From the NCBI GenBank assembly GCA_017515595.1, contig JAFWFL010000001.1:1-39775 (forward strand): a stretch of DNA of 39,775 nucleotides, given 5' to 3'. Origin of the DNA: Coriobacteriales bacterium (GTDB lineage Bacteria; Actinomycetota; Coriobacteriia; Coriobacteriales; UMGS124). Made by a program: the position numbers and the translations under genes. Below are positions 8,339-16,281 of this stretch, in pieces (position 1 is the first letter of the stretch; every line of letters begins with the position of its first letter). The notes beneath the pieces were generated by a model. The model saw nothing but the letters and a program-made list of their open reading frames with translations. It had not been told where the DNA came from and did no database searches.

Positions 8339-8434
8339 ACATTCGTGTGAAAAAATCACACATTAGTATTACATGTGAAAGCTCCACTGTTCATTCGCGG
8401 TATCTACACATATTGATCACATTCGTTGTGTGAA
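8339..8434. promoter_or_regulatory. Dyad-rich regulatory region upstream of FMN-binding reductase
   Basis: Two related elements sit here. GTGTGA-AAAAA-TCACAC (8345-8361) is a perfect dyad; TCACA (8417-8421) and TGTGA (8429-8433) form a second. The phrase ACATTCG occurs next to each, at 8339-8345 and 8419-8425, exactly 80 bp apart. They resemble half-sites of CRP/FNR-family operators, but the spacing is five or seven, not six. They probably control the reductase starting at 8306. No confident -35/-10 pair was identified. Confidence 0.45.
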
Positions 8435-8475
8435 CAAATATAGCTTCGAGACCTTCTCGTCATTATTCTGGTATT

Positions 8476-8600
8476 GGCAAGAGGTTCTGACAAAGAAGAG
8501 ATGCTTGGTAACCAATGAGAAGCCCAGATGACTTCTCGACAAGAGGTTTACGGCAGAGAAGAGACATTTGGTAACCGATGAGAAGCCCAAAGGGCTTCTC
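8476..8600. repeat. Two-copy tandem repeat of 62-63 bp
   Basis: Copy 1 (8476-8537) and copy 2 (8538-8600) abut exactly and are roughly three-quarters identical by eye. Each contains CAAGAGGTT, AGAAGAGA, TTGGTAACC and ATGAGAAGCCCA in the same order and ends in CTTCTC. Copy 2 folds into a perfect 9-bp hairpin (8580-8588 with 8592-8600); copy 1 has the same arms with weaker pairing. The repeat lies in the gap between the two minus-strand reductase genes, and no coding potential is evident. Confidence 0.7.
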
Positions 8601-8680
8601 TGCCATGGTGTCCTCCTGATTATGCTGAGGTTTGCATCAGTCGTCTGTGGCGACAGCTTCCCCTTAAGAGGAAGCCTAAA

Positions 8681-8713
8681 AAAGCGCTGCCCACGAGAGG
8701 TGGACAGCGCTTT
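8681..8713 (-). terminator. Intrinsic terminator after third reductase
   Basis: A 14-bp stem with one mismatch or wobble (8681-8694 with 8700-8713) has a five-base loop. On the minus strand six U follow (8675-8680). It ends the transcript of the reductase at 8744-10399. Between it and 8306 there is no gene in 437 bp; that gap holds only the dyads and the tandem repeat. Confidence 0.85.
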
Positions 8714-8743
8714 GCGTAGCTTAGATGCTAAGACAGCGGCGGA

Positions 8744-10399
8744 TTACAGGGCTGCGAGTTCCTTGCCGAGGACATAGGGCAAAGTTACGCAGGTTGCGCC
8801 GTAGTTTACACCCTCCATGGCGAAGGTGTAGGTGCCGCAATAGAAGTCACCAATCATGGTGCCAACATGATAAAGACCCGGGATGGGCTCGTCGTTGGCA
8901 TCGAGTACCTGGAGGTTGACGTTGGAGCGGGTGCCGCCGAGAACGGTGAGCAGCATCGGGGTAAATGCGCAGCCATAGAACGGAGCCTCAGTGATACCAA
9001 TCATCTTCGCAGGATCCTTGTAGAAGTCGGTGTCCTCACCGGCAGCGCACATCTCGTTGTAACGGTTGACGGTGTCAATGGTCTCAGCCGGAAGGCCAAG
9101 CTGCTCAATGATTTCCTCAACGGTGTCGGCCTTGATGACGCCAAAGCCATAGGAGTCATTGTCCCAGGTTGCCTGGAAGGCCTCGGGGCTCTCAAACTTG
9201 TCGCCGTATACAGCGTTGGGGATGCCCCAGGGGCCACCCTCAACAGCGCGGTTGGCGCCCCAGATCATGTAGGCGGTATCGCCCGGGAGCTGGAGGATAG
9301 TCATGCAGGCAGTGCCGCCCAGAACATCCTCGTTCATGAAGCGCTGGCCAAACTTGTCTACCATAAGGCCAGTGTGCGAAGTGTAAGGCTGGTCTGCGGG
9401 AAGGTTGGGACGACCGAGCATCATAACGTTTGGAGCCTTCTGCCAGGCAGCGCCTGCCCAGAGTTCCATCTTCTGGCCCTGGCCGGGCATAATGCCGTTA
9501 ACCATAAGGCCGGCGTCATAGTTAACCGGGCTGTCAAAGTTGCACATATGAGCAACTTCAGGAGCATAGCGATACATCATGTCGCGGTCATGGGTGAAGT
9601 CACCGGTTGCGAGAACAACAGCTTTATTGGCCATGTACTTAATGTAGGAGCCGTCTTCAGCCTGGGAGATGACGCCAACAACACGGTCGCCGTCTTTTAC
9701 GAGCTGGTTAGCAAGGCACTTGAAGTCAATCTCAACGCCCATGTCCTCCTGGAGCTTGCGGGCAAGCTCGGCTGCGATGTAGGGCTCGCCGCCGCCGACG
9801 CCGCCTGAGGTAAGCTCTGCGTCATCAACATAGAAGGAGTGTGCGCCGGCCGGGGTGTACATAATGTCGCCCTTGGGGAACTCGGTGCCGCTCTCGATAG
9901 TGGTCTTGATGCCTGCAGCTGCAGCATGGTCAATGAGCCAGTTCATAGCCTCTTCTGAATTCTTGTAATACTTGAACCACAGAGCCGGCTTGAAGTTACC
10001 GGTATTGATCATGTACTGCTCACGATACCAGGCACCGTCGAGCTTGGGAAGACCCATCTCTTCCATAACCTTTGAGTAAACGGCGTTGTTTGAGCCGCCG
10101 CGGCTTACGGCGCCCTCAGAAGCGGTGGTGATGATGACTGAGAGACCATTCTCAGCAGAAGAAAGTGCGGTAACCATACCGCTCATGCCGCAACCAACAA
10201 CGATGATGTCGGCACTCTTGGTCTCGGCAATCTGGTCGTCAGCAATAGGTGCCGGCGGAATCTCGAATGCCCACTTGTCGTCAGCGGTTACGCCGGCGGG
10301 AGCAGCGGCTTCACCAGCAAGGGCTACGTTTGCGGCAACAGCGGTTGCGGCAGCGGTGGCGCCTGCGGCCTTAATGAACGAACGACGATCCATAACCAT
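8744..10399 (-). CDS. Tat-exported FAD-dependent reductase without FMN domain
   Basis: A 551-residue flavoprotein with a clear Tat signal, MVMDRRSFIKAAG, and an alanine-rich stretch ending ALAGE near residue 30. The FAD motif GCGMSG is at 69-74, GQRFMNED marks the catalytic half, and the C-terminus carries PIPGLYHVGTMIG. The expected NRLGG-like arginine motif is replaced by a Tyr/Phe-rich segment (YCGTYTFAMEG). It has no FMN_bind or haem domain. AAAGGGGA precedes the ATG at 10399; the ATG two codons on (10393) is an alternative. The leader and first codons are almost identical to those of the upstream paralogue (10484-12424), pointing to tandem duplication followed by divergence. The two could be co-transcribed across an 84-bp gap and could work as partners, the upstream protein supplying FMN. 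Substrate unknown. Confidence 0.85.
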   Translation of the reverse strand: MVMDRRSFIKAAGATAAATAVAANVALAGEAAAPAGVTADDKWAFEIPPAPIADDQIAETKSADIIVVGCGMSGMVTALSSAENGLSVIITTASEGAVSRGGSNNAVYSKVMEEMGLPKLDGAWYREQYMINTGNFKPALWFKYYKNSEEAMNWLIDHAAAAGIKTTIESGTEFPKGDIMYTPAGAHSFYVDDAELTSGGVGGGEPYIAAELARKLQEDMGVEIDFKCLANQLVKDGDRVVGVISQAEDGSYIKYMANKAVVLATGDFTHDRDMMYRYAPEVAHMCNFDSPVNYDAGLMVNGIMPGQGQKMELWAGAAWQKAPNVMMLGRPNLPADQPYTSHTGLMVDKFGQRFMNEDVLGGTACMTILQLPGDTAYMIWGANRAVEGGPWGIPNAVYGDKFESPEAFQATWDNDSYGFGVIKADTVEEIIEQLGLPAETIDTVNRYNEMCAAGEDTDFYKDPAKMIGITEAPFYGCAFTPMLLTVLGGTRSNVNLQVLDANDEPIPGLYHVGTMIGDFYCGTYTFAMEGVNYGATCVTLPYVLGKELAAL

Positions 10400-10446
10400 A
10401 ATAAATCCCCTTTCAACGTGGTCTTTTTAAGACCGGTTATAGATGG

Positions 10447-10479
10447 CATAAGGGCTGCTCATAGAGAGCAGCCCTTATG
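10447..10479 (-). other. Perfect 14-bp hairpin between tandem reductase genes
   Basis: Arms 10447-10460 and 10466-10479 pair perfectly around a five-base loop, four bases after the stop codon of the upstream reductase. No U run follows on the minus strand. It may therefore stabilise or process the mRNA, or partly attenuate the downstream gene, rather than terminate fully. A smaller hairpin, GGTCTT-TTT-AAGACC (10420-10434), lies between it and the next start. Confidence 0.6.
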
Positions 10480-10483
10480 ACCA

Positions 10484-12424
10484 TTAGCAAAGATTGGCTG
10501 CCTGCTCAAGGCAAGACTGAACGGCACGACGGAAGCCGTTGCATGTCATGGTTGCGCCGCCAACGGTTGCAACATCTGGTGACTGTGCCTCAATAACGGC
10601 AGAAATAAGTACGTCATTCATAGCGGGAACGCCAACATAGGTGGTCTCAAGCTCGTTGGTCTGCTCAATGGCAGTGATCTTGCCGTCTTCAATGGTAACC
10701 GTAACTTGGATCCAGCCAAACATACCACGCTCGGTGTCGGTGTAGGTGCCGTCCTTCCAGGTTCCCTCAGGTGCGGGCCAGCTCAGATCGGGAGCGCTTG
10801 GGGTGTCGTCGCCCTCAACGGCAATGGCGCCAAGCTTGGCGTCGCCAATGTATGCAGCTGCATACTTAGCGGCAAAACGGCCTGAGTTGATGTTGTTGGC
10901 GTTGGTGCCGCCGGGAACGTTAATGGTGTAGATGTTGGGCCAGAGGTCTGCCGACTCTACGCCGCTTGAATACAGACCGGGGATGGGGTCACCGTTTTTA
11001 TCGACTACTTCCATCTTGCGGCTTGTGCGGATGCCGCCAAAGGTTACCATGCAGGCCTGCGGCATATAGCAGAAGTAATAAGGCGGGTTGTCGAGCTTTT
11101 GCATATACTCGGCAGGCTTGCCAAAGTATGCGTCCTCGCCGGTCTCGCACATTTCCTGGTAGGTGTTAACGGTGTTCATAAGAACTTCTGCGTCAAGACC
11201 AACAGCCGGAGCTGCCTTTGCGACAAGCTCCTCAAGGGTATCGGCGCTAAAGAAGTCATTGTAGGGGTTCTCGTCAATACGATCCTGGAGTTCTACGAGA
11301 GTTTCTTCCCAGCTGATGCGAGGCATAATCATGTTGTTGAATGCCTCTTCAAAGACGGCCGCGTCATAGATGGCATAAAGCTTGCGGTGCATGAGCGACG
11401 GGATCATGTCGGCCATCCAGTTCTCAACGCCGGCGTCTTCTGCGCAGAAGCGCTCTGCGTCCTCGTTGACCCAAATAGCCTTCTTGTCATGACCGGCAAC
11501 TACAAGACCGTCGCCCTGACCAAAGGTGCCGTACTCGCCGCCGGGAGCGCCGCTTACGGTGAGCTGCATAAGGCCGGAGATACGAGGAACGTTGCTTGCG
11601 CCGCCGGCTGCGATGGCCATGTTAATGCCCTCGCCGTCATAGCCATAGAGGAAGCGTACAACGTCGGTTGTGTCCTGGAAGCCGCCCTGCTGCAGGAGCT
11701 CGTCATTGTTGGCGAAGCCGCCGGTTGCAATAACGGCTGCCTTAGCGTTTACCTGTACGAGATCGCCGTTGTACTTCTCGGCAATAACGCCGGTAATGGC
11801 GCCTGACTCGTCCTGAATGAGGCTCTTGCCCGGTGTCCAGGTGAGGAACTGTACGCCAAGGTTCTTGGCGGTCTCTACCATATGGGGGGTGTAGTCGTCA
11901 TGAGCGCGGTTGGGGCCAAACCAGTGGAAGGTCTCAAACAGGCCGCCATGATAGTCGTCAACAACGCCGGTAAAGTTAACGCCGCACTCCTTGAGCCAGC
12001 TGATGTTTTCGCCCGAGGCGTTAATGAGGTCAAGCCACTTAAGGCCGTTTGCGCGATTGTGCGAATACTTCATTTCGGTAGAAATAACAGCTGCGGGCTC
12101 AATAACAATGCCGGCTTCTTTTTGCATTTCTGAACCAACGGCAAAAAGACCCTCGGTACCGATGCCGCCGCCGCCCGGGGCGCCCTGCTTCTCGAGAACA
12201 ATGACGCCAAGGCCCTGCTGAGCTGCTTCTACGGCAGCTGCAAGACCGGAGTTACCGGCACCGATAATGCAGATGTCGGCATCATAAACAACAACAGGCT
12301 TGGCAGAAGGGGCATCCTGAGCTGCAGCTTCACCGGCAAAGGCAACGCTTGCAGCCGGGACAACCGTAGCGGCTGCCGTTGCGGCACCGGCGGTCTTAAT
12401 AAAAGAACGACGATCCATAACCAT
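10484..12424 (-). CDS. Tat-exported FAD-dependent reductase with C-terminal FMN-binding domain
   Basis: A 646-residue flavoprotein. The Tat signal is MVMDRRSFIKTAG with a long Ala/Val stretch to about residue 30. The FAD motif GAGNSG is at 55-60, followed by the reductase core with FGGIRTS and PIPGLYSSGVESA. An FMN_bind domain occupies about 559-646. Its flavinylation motif is unusual: the family consensus Dxx(S/T)GAT is here ATVGGAT (619-625), so both the acidic residue and the S/T are missing, although an aspartate lies two residues earlier (617). The substrate-arginine motif NRLGG is also absent (PNIYTINVPGG instead). The start at 12424 follows GAAAGGGGAAA; an upstream extension of 31 codons has no ribosome binding site. 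Probably the first gene of a pair with the paralogue at 8744-10399. Confidence 0.85.
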   Translation of the reverse strand: MVMDRRSFIKTAGAATAAATVVPAASVAFAGEAAAQDAPSAKPVVVYDADICIIGAGNSGLAAAVEAAQQGLGVIVLEKQGAPGGGGIGTEGLFAVGSEMQKEAGIVIEPAAVISTEMKYSHNRANGLKWLDLINASGENISWLKECGVNFTGVVDDYHGGLFETFHWFGPNRAHDDYTPHMVETAKNLGVQFLTWTPGKSLIQDESGAITGVIAEKYNGDLVQVNAKAAVIATGGFANNDELLQQGGFQDTTDVVRFLYGYDGEGINMAIAAGGASNVPRISGLMQLTVSGAPGGEYGTFGQGDGLVVAGHDKKAIWVNEDAERFCAEDAGVENWMADMIPSLMHRKLYAIYDAAVFEEAFNNMIMPRISWEETLVELQDRIDENPYNDFFSADTLEELVAKAAPAVGLDAEVLMNTVNTYQEMCETGEDAYFGKPAEYMQKLDNPPYYFCYMPQACMVTFGGIRTSRKMEVVDKNGDPIPGLYSSGVESADLWPNIYTINVPGGTNANNINSGRFAAKYAAAYIGDAKLGAIAVEGDDTPSAPDLSWPAPEGTWKDGTYTDTERGMFGWIQVTVTIEDGKITAIEQTNELETTYVGVPAMNDVLISAVIEAQSPDVATVGGATMTCNGFRRAVQSCLEQAANLC

Positions 12425-12601
12425 AAAAGTTTCCCCTTTCGTTGCGGCTTCATGTGGAGCCTCAATAGAATGATTAACGCCTTGATGCGGAGAGGTTCGC
12501 GTTAAAGCGCCACTCACAGTGTAATCGCACAGAACAGTAAATACAAGTTTAATTCTTTATAATGCCGCAACAAGTCGCTGGAGGGTGTACCTTTTTGTTG
12601 A

Positions 12602-14053
12602 CTATGCCTGAGTGATGCTTGTGCGTTTGAGCCATGTTCCGCGCAAAAGACGGATCAAAAAGATAGTACCGCGTACACAGAGTTCAATAGCCATGGCTAC
12701 CCAAACGCCTACGAGACCGTAAGCGCCGGCCATGAAGATGGCAAGAGGTATGCGTATGCCCCACATGCATATGAGGTTCATGATACTCGGAATAAGAGTA
12801 TCGCCCGCTCCGCGCAATGCTCCCGCCGCGACAATCGAGGCGCCAAATAAAGGCTCGGCAATAAGTCCGGCGCGCAAAGAAAGAGCGCCGAGTTCCTGAA
12901 CTGCTACAACCGGTGTCAAAAGAGACATCACAAACGGCGCTGCAAAGAACATAATGAGCGCAGTAACACCCATAATAACCATGCCAAATACCGTGGTTAA
13001 GTTTGCGAATTGCTTGGCAAGGTCACGCCTTCCTGCGCCAAAGCTCTGGCCCACCAGGGTGGTTGCTGCTGTTGCAATGCCATATCCCGGCATGTAACAA
13101 AGACCTTCTGCAGTTATGGCGAGCGAATTTGCTGCGAGAGCGGTGGTCTTCAAAGGGGCAACAATTGCAGTTTGCACAACCTGTGCGCCGTTCATAACAA
13201 CGCGTTCAAACATAATGGGGCTTGCAATTTTGAGAGCAATTTTGCAGCAGCGTGATTCAACGTGCCAGCACTCCTGTGCGTCATTGGTAAGAAAACGCTC
13301 TTCAGGAGTACCTACCAGTCGGAGCATAGGTGATTTAACACAGGCGAACCACATGAGCACAACGCCCACAAAGAGCTCTGCCGCAGATGTACCCAGAGCC
13401 GCCCCAAGAACTCCGAGATCACATCCCGGCACAAATATATGCAAGCCAAAGATTTCATAGGTGGTTGAGGGGAAGATCAACACGAGGTTAAACAAGACGT
13501 CAAGCAAACAAGCGAGAGCGCTCCACACGCTTGGCGTGCGCATGTCTCCGGCACACTGAAGAGCGCCTACGCCTATGCGCTCAAGCATAAGCGCCGGTGT
13601 GGCAATCGAGAAAACCAAAAAATAAAGAACGCCTTCCTCGGCCGGCGTCCCTTCTCCGCCAAGCCAGTATGGCAAAGAACTGCTGATTGCAACCGTAATT
13701 ATGGTAAGAAGTACACTGAATGCCATAAGTACAATAATTGACTGTCGCAATACGTTGCGGGCCCGGCAGTATTCACCGGCGCCTACGTGTTGGGCAATCT
13801 GAACGCTGAATCCAACGCTTGAGGCTGCACAAAGGCCGCCAACGAGCCAGGTTGAGCTTGCAACAAGGCCAATGGCAGCGGTTGCCTCAGCACCAAGGCT
13901 GCCCACCATGGCGGCATCTATGTATTCCATGGCAATGACCGCAAACTCGGCCAATATGGTGGGCAGACTCAGCGAGAATACCAGCTTCGCGAGTTCGCGT
14001 CGCGAAGGAGATTCCCCCTGAGCCAATTGTTCCATATCAAGCTGCATTGCCAT
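12602..14053 (-). CDS. MATE family multidrug/drug-proton or sodium antiporter
   Basis: A 483-residue polytopic membrane protein with two similar halves of six helices, as in MATE transporters. The N-terminal part has the family-typical phrases LSLPTILAEFAVIAMEYIDA and AATAAIGLVAS; the second half has AANSLAITAEGLCYMPGYG and VGQSFGAGR. These proteins export cationic drugs or metabolites using a sodium or proton gradient. No good ribosome binding site precedes the ATG at 14053, and the preceding gene stops only 17 bases upstream, so translational coupling is plausible. Its place next to the exported reductases may mean export of a toxic substrate or product, but this is only context. Confidence 0.9.
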   Translation of the reverse strand: MAMQLDMEQLAQGESPSRRELAKLVFSLSLPTILAEFAVIAMEYIDAAMVGSLGAEATAAIGLVASSTWLVGGLCAASSVGFSVQIAQHVGAGEYCRARNVLRQSIIVLMAFSVLLTIITVAISSSLPYWLGGEGTPAEEGVLYFLVFSIATPALMLERIGVGALQCAGDMRTPSVWSALACLLDVLFNLVLIFPSTTYEIFGLHIFVPGCDLGVLGAALGTSAAELFVGVVLMWFACVKSPMLRLVGTPEERFLTNDAQECWHVESRCCKIALKIASPIMFERVVMNGAQVVQTAIVAPLKTTALAANSLAITAEGLCYMPGYGIATAATTLVGQSFGAGRRDLAKQFANLTTVFGMVIMGVTALIMFFAAPFVMSLLTPVVAVQELGALSLRAGLIAEPLFGASIVAAGALRGAGDTLIPSIMNLICMWGIRIPLAIFMAGAYGLVGVWVAMAIELCVRGTIFLIRLLRGTWLKRTSITQA

Positions 14054-14070
14054 GCAAAAAATCCGGTTTC

Positions 14071-14517
14071 TTACGCCTTCTTCTCAAACTTTTCTCCGCA
14101 CTTGGGGCAGGTAACTCTTATTTTACCTGCTCCTTTGGGCACACGTACGGTCTGGCCGCATTTGGGGCACGCAAAATACTTGTGCTCTTTATCTTTGGCC
14201 TGGGCGGCTGCTTTTTCTCCGCGTTTGGCAGCGCCTTTAAAGGGCGCCGTAATTTTTGCGAGAAGCTCATTACGTTTCTTAACGTATGATTCGTTCTCAC
14301 GGCTGCGCGAAACTATATCTGTGGAGAACAGACGCCAGTAAGAATATATGAGAGCAAAAACGCCGAGGATCATAAATGTGCTACGGAACGTATCGCCCAA
14401 AAGGACGCTCAGTACAAAGAGAATCAGTGCAATAACGAGCGCTAAACGTGCCAGATCATCTGGACCGTTGCGATGCTTCATAAACTCGCGGTACTTTTCT
14501 CCAAAATTCGATGCCAT
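14071..14517 (-). CDS. Two-TM protein with C-terminal zinc ribbon
   Basis: A 148-residue protein. It has a short charged N-terminus, two transmembrane helices (about 24-40 and 46-62), a long basic, alanine/lysine-rich linker (about 66-112) and a C-terminal zinc ribbon. The ribbon has two CPKC knuckles at 117-120 and 137-140. With both helices spanning, the ribbon would be cytoplasmic; it may bind zinc and perhaps nucleic acid or protein. No named family is recognised beyond the ribbon. The ATG at 14517 has GAAGG seven bases upstream; an in-frame TTG two codons earlier is too close to that site. It is upstream of the MATE gene on the same strand. Confidence 0.75.
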   Translation of the reverse strand: MASNFGEKYREFMKHRNGPDDLARLALVIALILFVLSVLLGDTFRSTFMILGVFALIYSYWRLFSTDIVSRSRENESYVKKRNELLAKITAPFKGAAKRGEKAAAQAKDKEHKYFACPKCGQTVRVPKGAGKIRVTCPKCGEKFEKKA

Positions 14518-14643
14518 GCCCAAACCTTCTTTCTTATGTTTGAGACGTAATAGTATCCAAGTGGGCGGGAAATTATGCGCACATTTTGTATAAGGAATAG
14601 TTTACACATGCAAGCCTTGGCAGGCCGGAGAAGGCAAGAAAAC

Positions 14644-14676
14644 GGCCGCAATAGAAAGCGGTTATCTATTGCGGCC
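14644..14676 (-). terminator. Intrinsic terminator of the LuxR-type gene
   Basis: A perfect 12-bp stem (14644-14655 with 14665-14676) with a nine-base loop is followed on the minus strand by GTTTTCTT. It lies 20 bases after the stop of the regulator gene. Confidence 0.75.
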
Positions 14677-14696
14677 CGAGTACAGATGGGGAATTA

Positions 14697-16133
14697 TTAT
14701 GCGGCTGCCGGGGGTTTCTTGGTCTCAGCTTCTGCCATGGTGAGCTCAATTAAACCTTGGCGGTCATAAACGCCGAGTTTTCTGTAGGTATTGCTTGCAT
14801 GGTGTTTAACCGTTCCTTGAGCGATTCCCAGAGCTTCGCTGATTTTTGCAAAGCTTGTGCCGCGTGCGAGGTAGTGCATGATTTCGAGCTCGCGGGCCGA
14901 GAGACCGGCAGAAGCGCCAATCATGTCGCAACGTTCGTCAAGGTCAGGTACATGCGGTTTTGAAGAAGGCGAAAAAATAGCTCTCAGCTGGGGCTGAGTG
15001 AACAGCGCGGTTCCCACAAGAACAACAATGCAGGCCAAAACGAGGACGATGATATGAATAGTCGCGATATCAATGTCTGGGCTTAAAACCCAGCGGAAGC
15101 TCAATTGCATGCCAAAAGTAGATGTGATGCGGGCAACAATAATGGCGACACCCAGGAGAATCGCAACCGGCTTGCGAGAACGGTATGACAGGTCAGCAGC
15201 AGTAAACATCATAAACATATCGAGGCAGTACGTTGCAAATACCACAAGACCGTTGCCCCAGAATACATTCTCGGGCGAGACCATAACGCAAATGAGCATT
15301 CCGCACACAAGCGCGGGAACTATGGGATACGCAAAGGTAAACGGATCGCTCACGCTCCGCTTTACAAGCATGATAGTTGCCATAATAACCAGGCATCCAA
15401 ACGCAATCAGCATGGTATAAAACTGAATTTGCATATGAATGGTGAACGGGATAACCAGGCGTTGTATACATCCAAAAGCAAACGAGAATACCGCTATAGA
15501 AACGAGAACGCCGGCTATGGGCGCCGGGCGGAGTTCTACCGGCGCAACCGGGTCTGAACGTGTGGGATGAGACTGGCTAATAGCAAGCGCCCAAGCCGAG
15601 ATAGCAGCAAAAGCTGCGTTTAAAATAATACCGGCAATAAGCGGGAGCGCACTGACTAAAAAGTAGAGCACAAATGCGAATGCAAAAGAAACAACCAAAT
15701 GCCTGCCCACGCTGCCTTCTGACAGAGTAACCCAGCGCTCCGCCCACATCAAGAGCAAAAGAGCGTTGGTAAAAGCCAGAATGACGGCGCCCGAGGCCTC
15801 AAGCACCATTCCCACAGCTAGAGTAAGATTAGTGTGGGTTGCAATGCTAATGAGGAGGGTTCCCGCAAAACCGCCGACTCCTACAAAGGTAAACATATGA
15901 GGTCTGCTGCTATACGGAGCAAACTTATGTGCCAAAAGAGCAATAATCGCATAGCCAATAAGCGTTGCGTAGAGAATCCAGTCTACCGCGCCTATTCCGT
16001 AATAAAACGGACCGTTTACAACAGCTGTGGTGCTTGAACACATCCACCATGCCTGCCAAAAGCCTAAACCGACTAAAGGCATGAATTTTTGGAGCCCCGA
16101 GAGTTCCTGTGACGAATCGCTATACTTTGTCAT
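14697..16133 (-). CDS. Membrane-bound LuxR-type transcriptional regulator (12-TM sensor plus HTH)
   Basis: A 478-residue protein. About 390 residues of hydrophobic helices, of the MFS-like 12-TM kind, are followed by a short linker and a C-terminal LuxR/GerE helix-turn-helix at about 411-464 (LSARELEIMHYLARG, then GTVKHHASNTYRKLGV). This architecture is abundant in Eggerthellaceae, often next to exported reductases. The membrane part is thought to sense a ligand and the HTH to control nearby genes, but no mechanism has been shown here. The ATG at 16133 has GAAGGA five bases upstream. The gene is separated from the reductases by the MATE and zinc-ribbon genes and has its own terminator, so its targets are not obvious. 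It shares a divergent promoter region with the DegV gene. Confidence 0.88.
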   Translation of the reverse strand: MTKYSDSSQELSGLQKFMPLVGLGFWQAWWMCSSTTAVVNGPFYYGIGAVDWILYATLIGYAIIALLAHKFAPYSSRPHMFTFVGVGGFAGTLLISIATHTNLTLAVGMVLEASGAVILAFTNALLLLMWAERWVTLSEGSVGRHLVVSFAFAFVLYFLVSALPLIAGIILNAAFAAISAWALAISQSHPTRSDPVAPVELRPAPIAGVLVSIAVFSFAFGCIQRLVIPFTIHMQIQFYTMLIAFGCLVIMATIMLVKRSVSDPFTFAYPIVPALVCGMLICVMVSPENVFWGNGLVVFATYCLDMFMMFTAADLSYRSRKPVAILLGVAIIVARITSTFGMQLSFRWVLSPDIDIATIHIIVLVLACIVVLVGTALFTQPQLRAIFSPSSKPHVPDLDERCDMIGASAGLSARELEIMHYLARGTSFAKISEALGIAQGTVKHHASNTYRKLGVYDRQGLIELTMAEAETKKPPAAA

Positions 16134-16172
16134 GAAAATCCTTCATGTGAGAGAGAAGCTTGCTAATTCTAC

Positions 16173-16178
16173 ATTATA
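16173..16178 (-). promoter_or_regulatory. Probable -10 box of the LuxR-type gene
   Basis: A perfect TATAAT on the minus strand lies about 40 bp upstream of the regulator start, in the AT-rich divergent gap 16134-16281. The matching -35 is weak, so the promoter may need an activator. Confidence 0.45.
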
Positions 16179-16281
16179 CAATATACAATACCGCACTGCA
16201 CAGATGTTTGGAGGAACGTTAAAAAATCCGAGCAGATGTGATGATATGTTTGTAACCGTCAGATTAAGGAGATTTATAACA

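Noticed and set aside
8476-8600. CRISPR array
   Set aside because: There are only two diverged, directly abutting units with no spacers and no cas genes.
8867-9808. Plus-strand open frame of 313 codons
   Set aside because: Antisense shadow of the 8744-10399 reductase, whose FAD motifs and Tat signal are clear.
16027-16281. N-terminal extension of DegV by 85 codons
   Set aside because: It overlaps the divergent regulator gene and the conserved DegV N-terminus begins at the GTG at 16282 behind a strong site.
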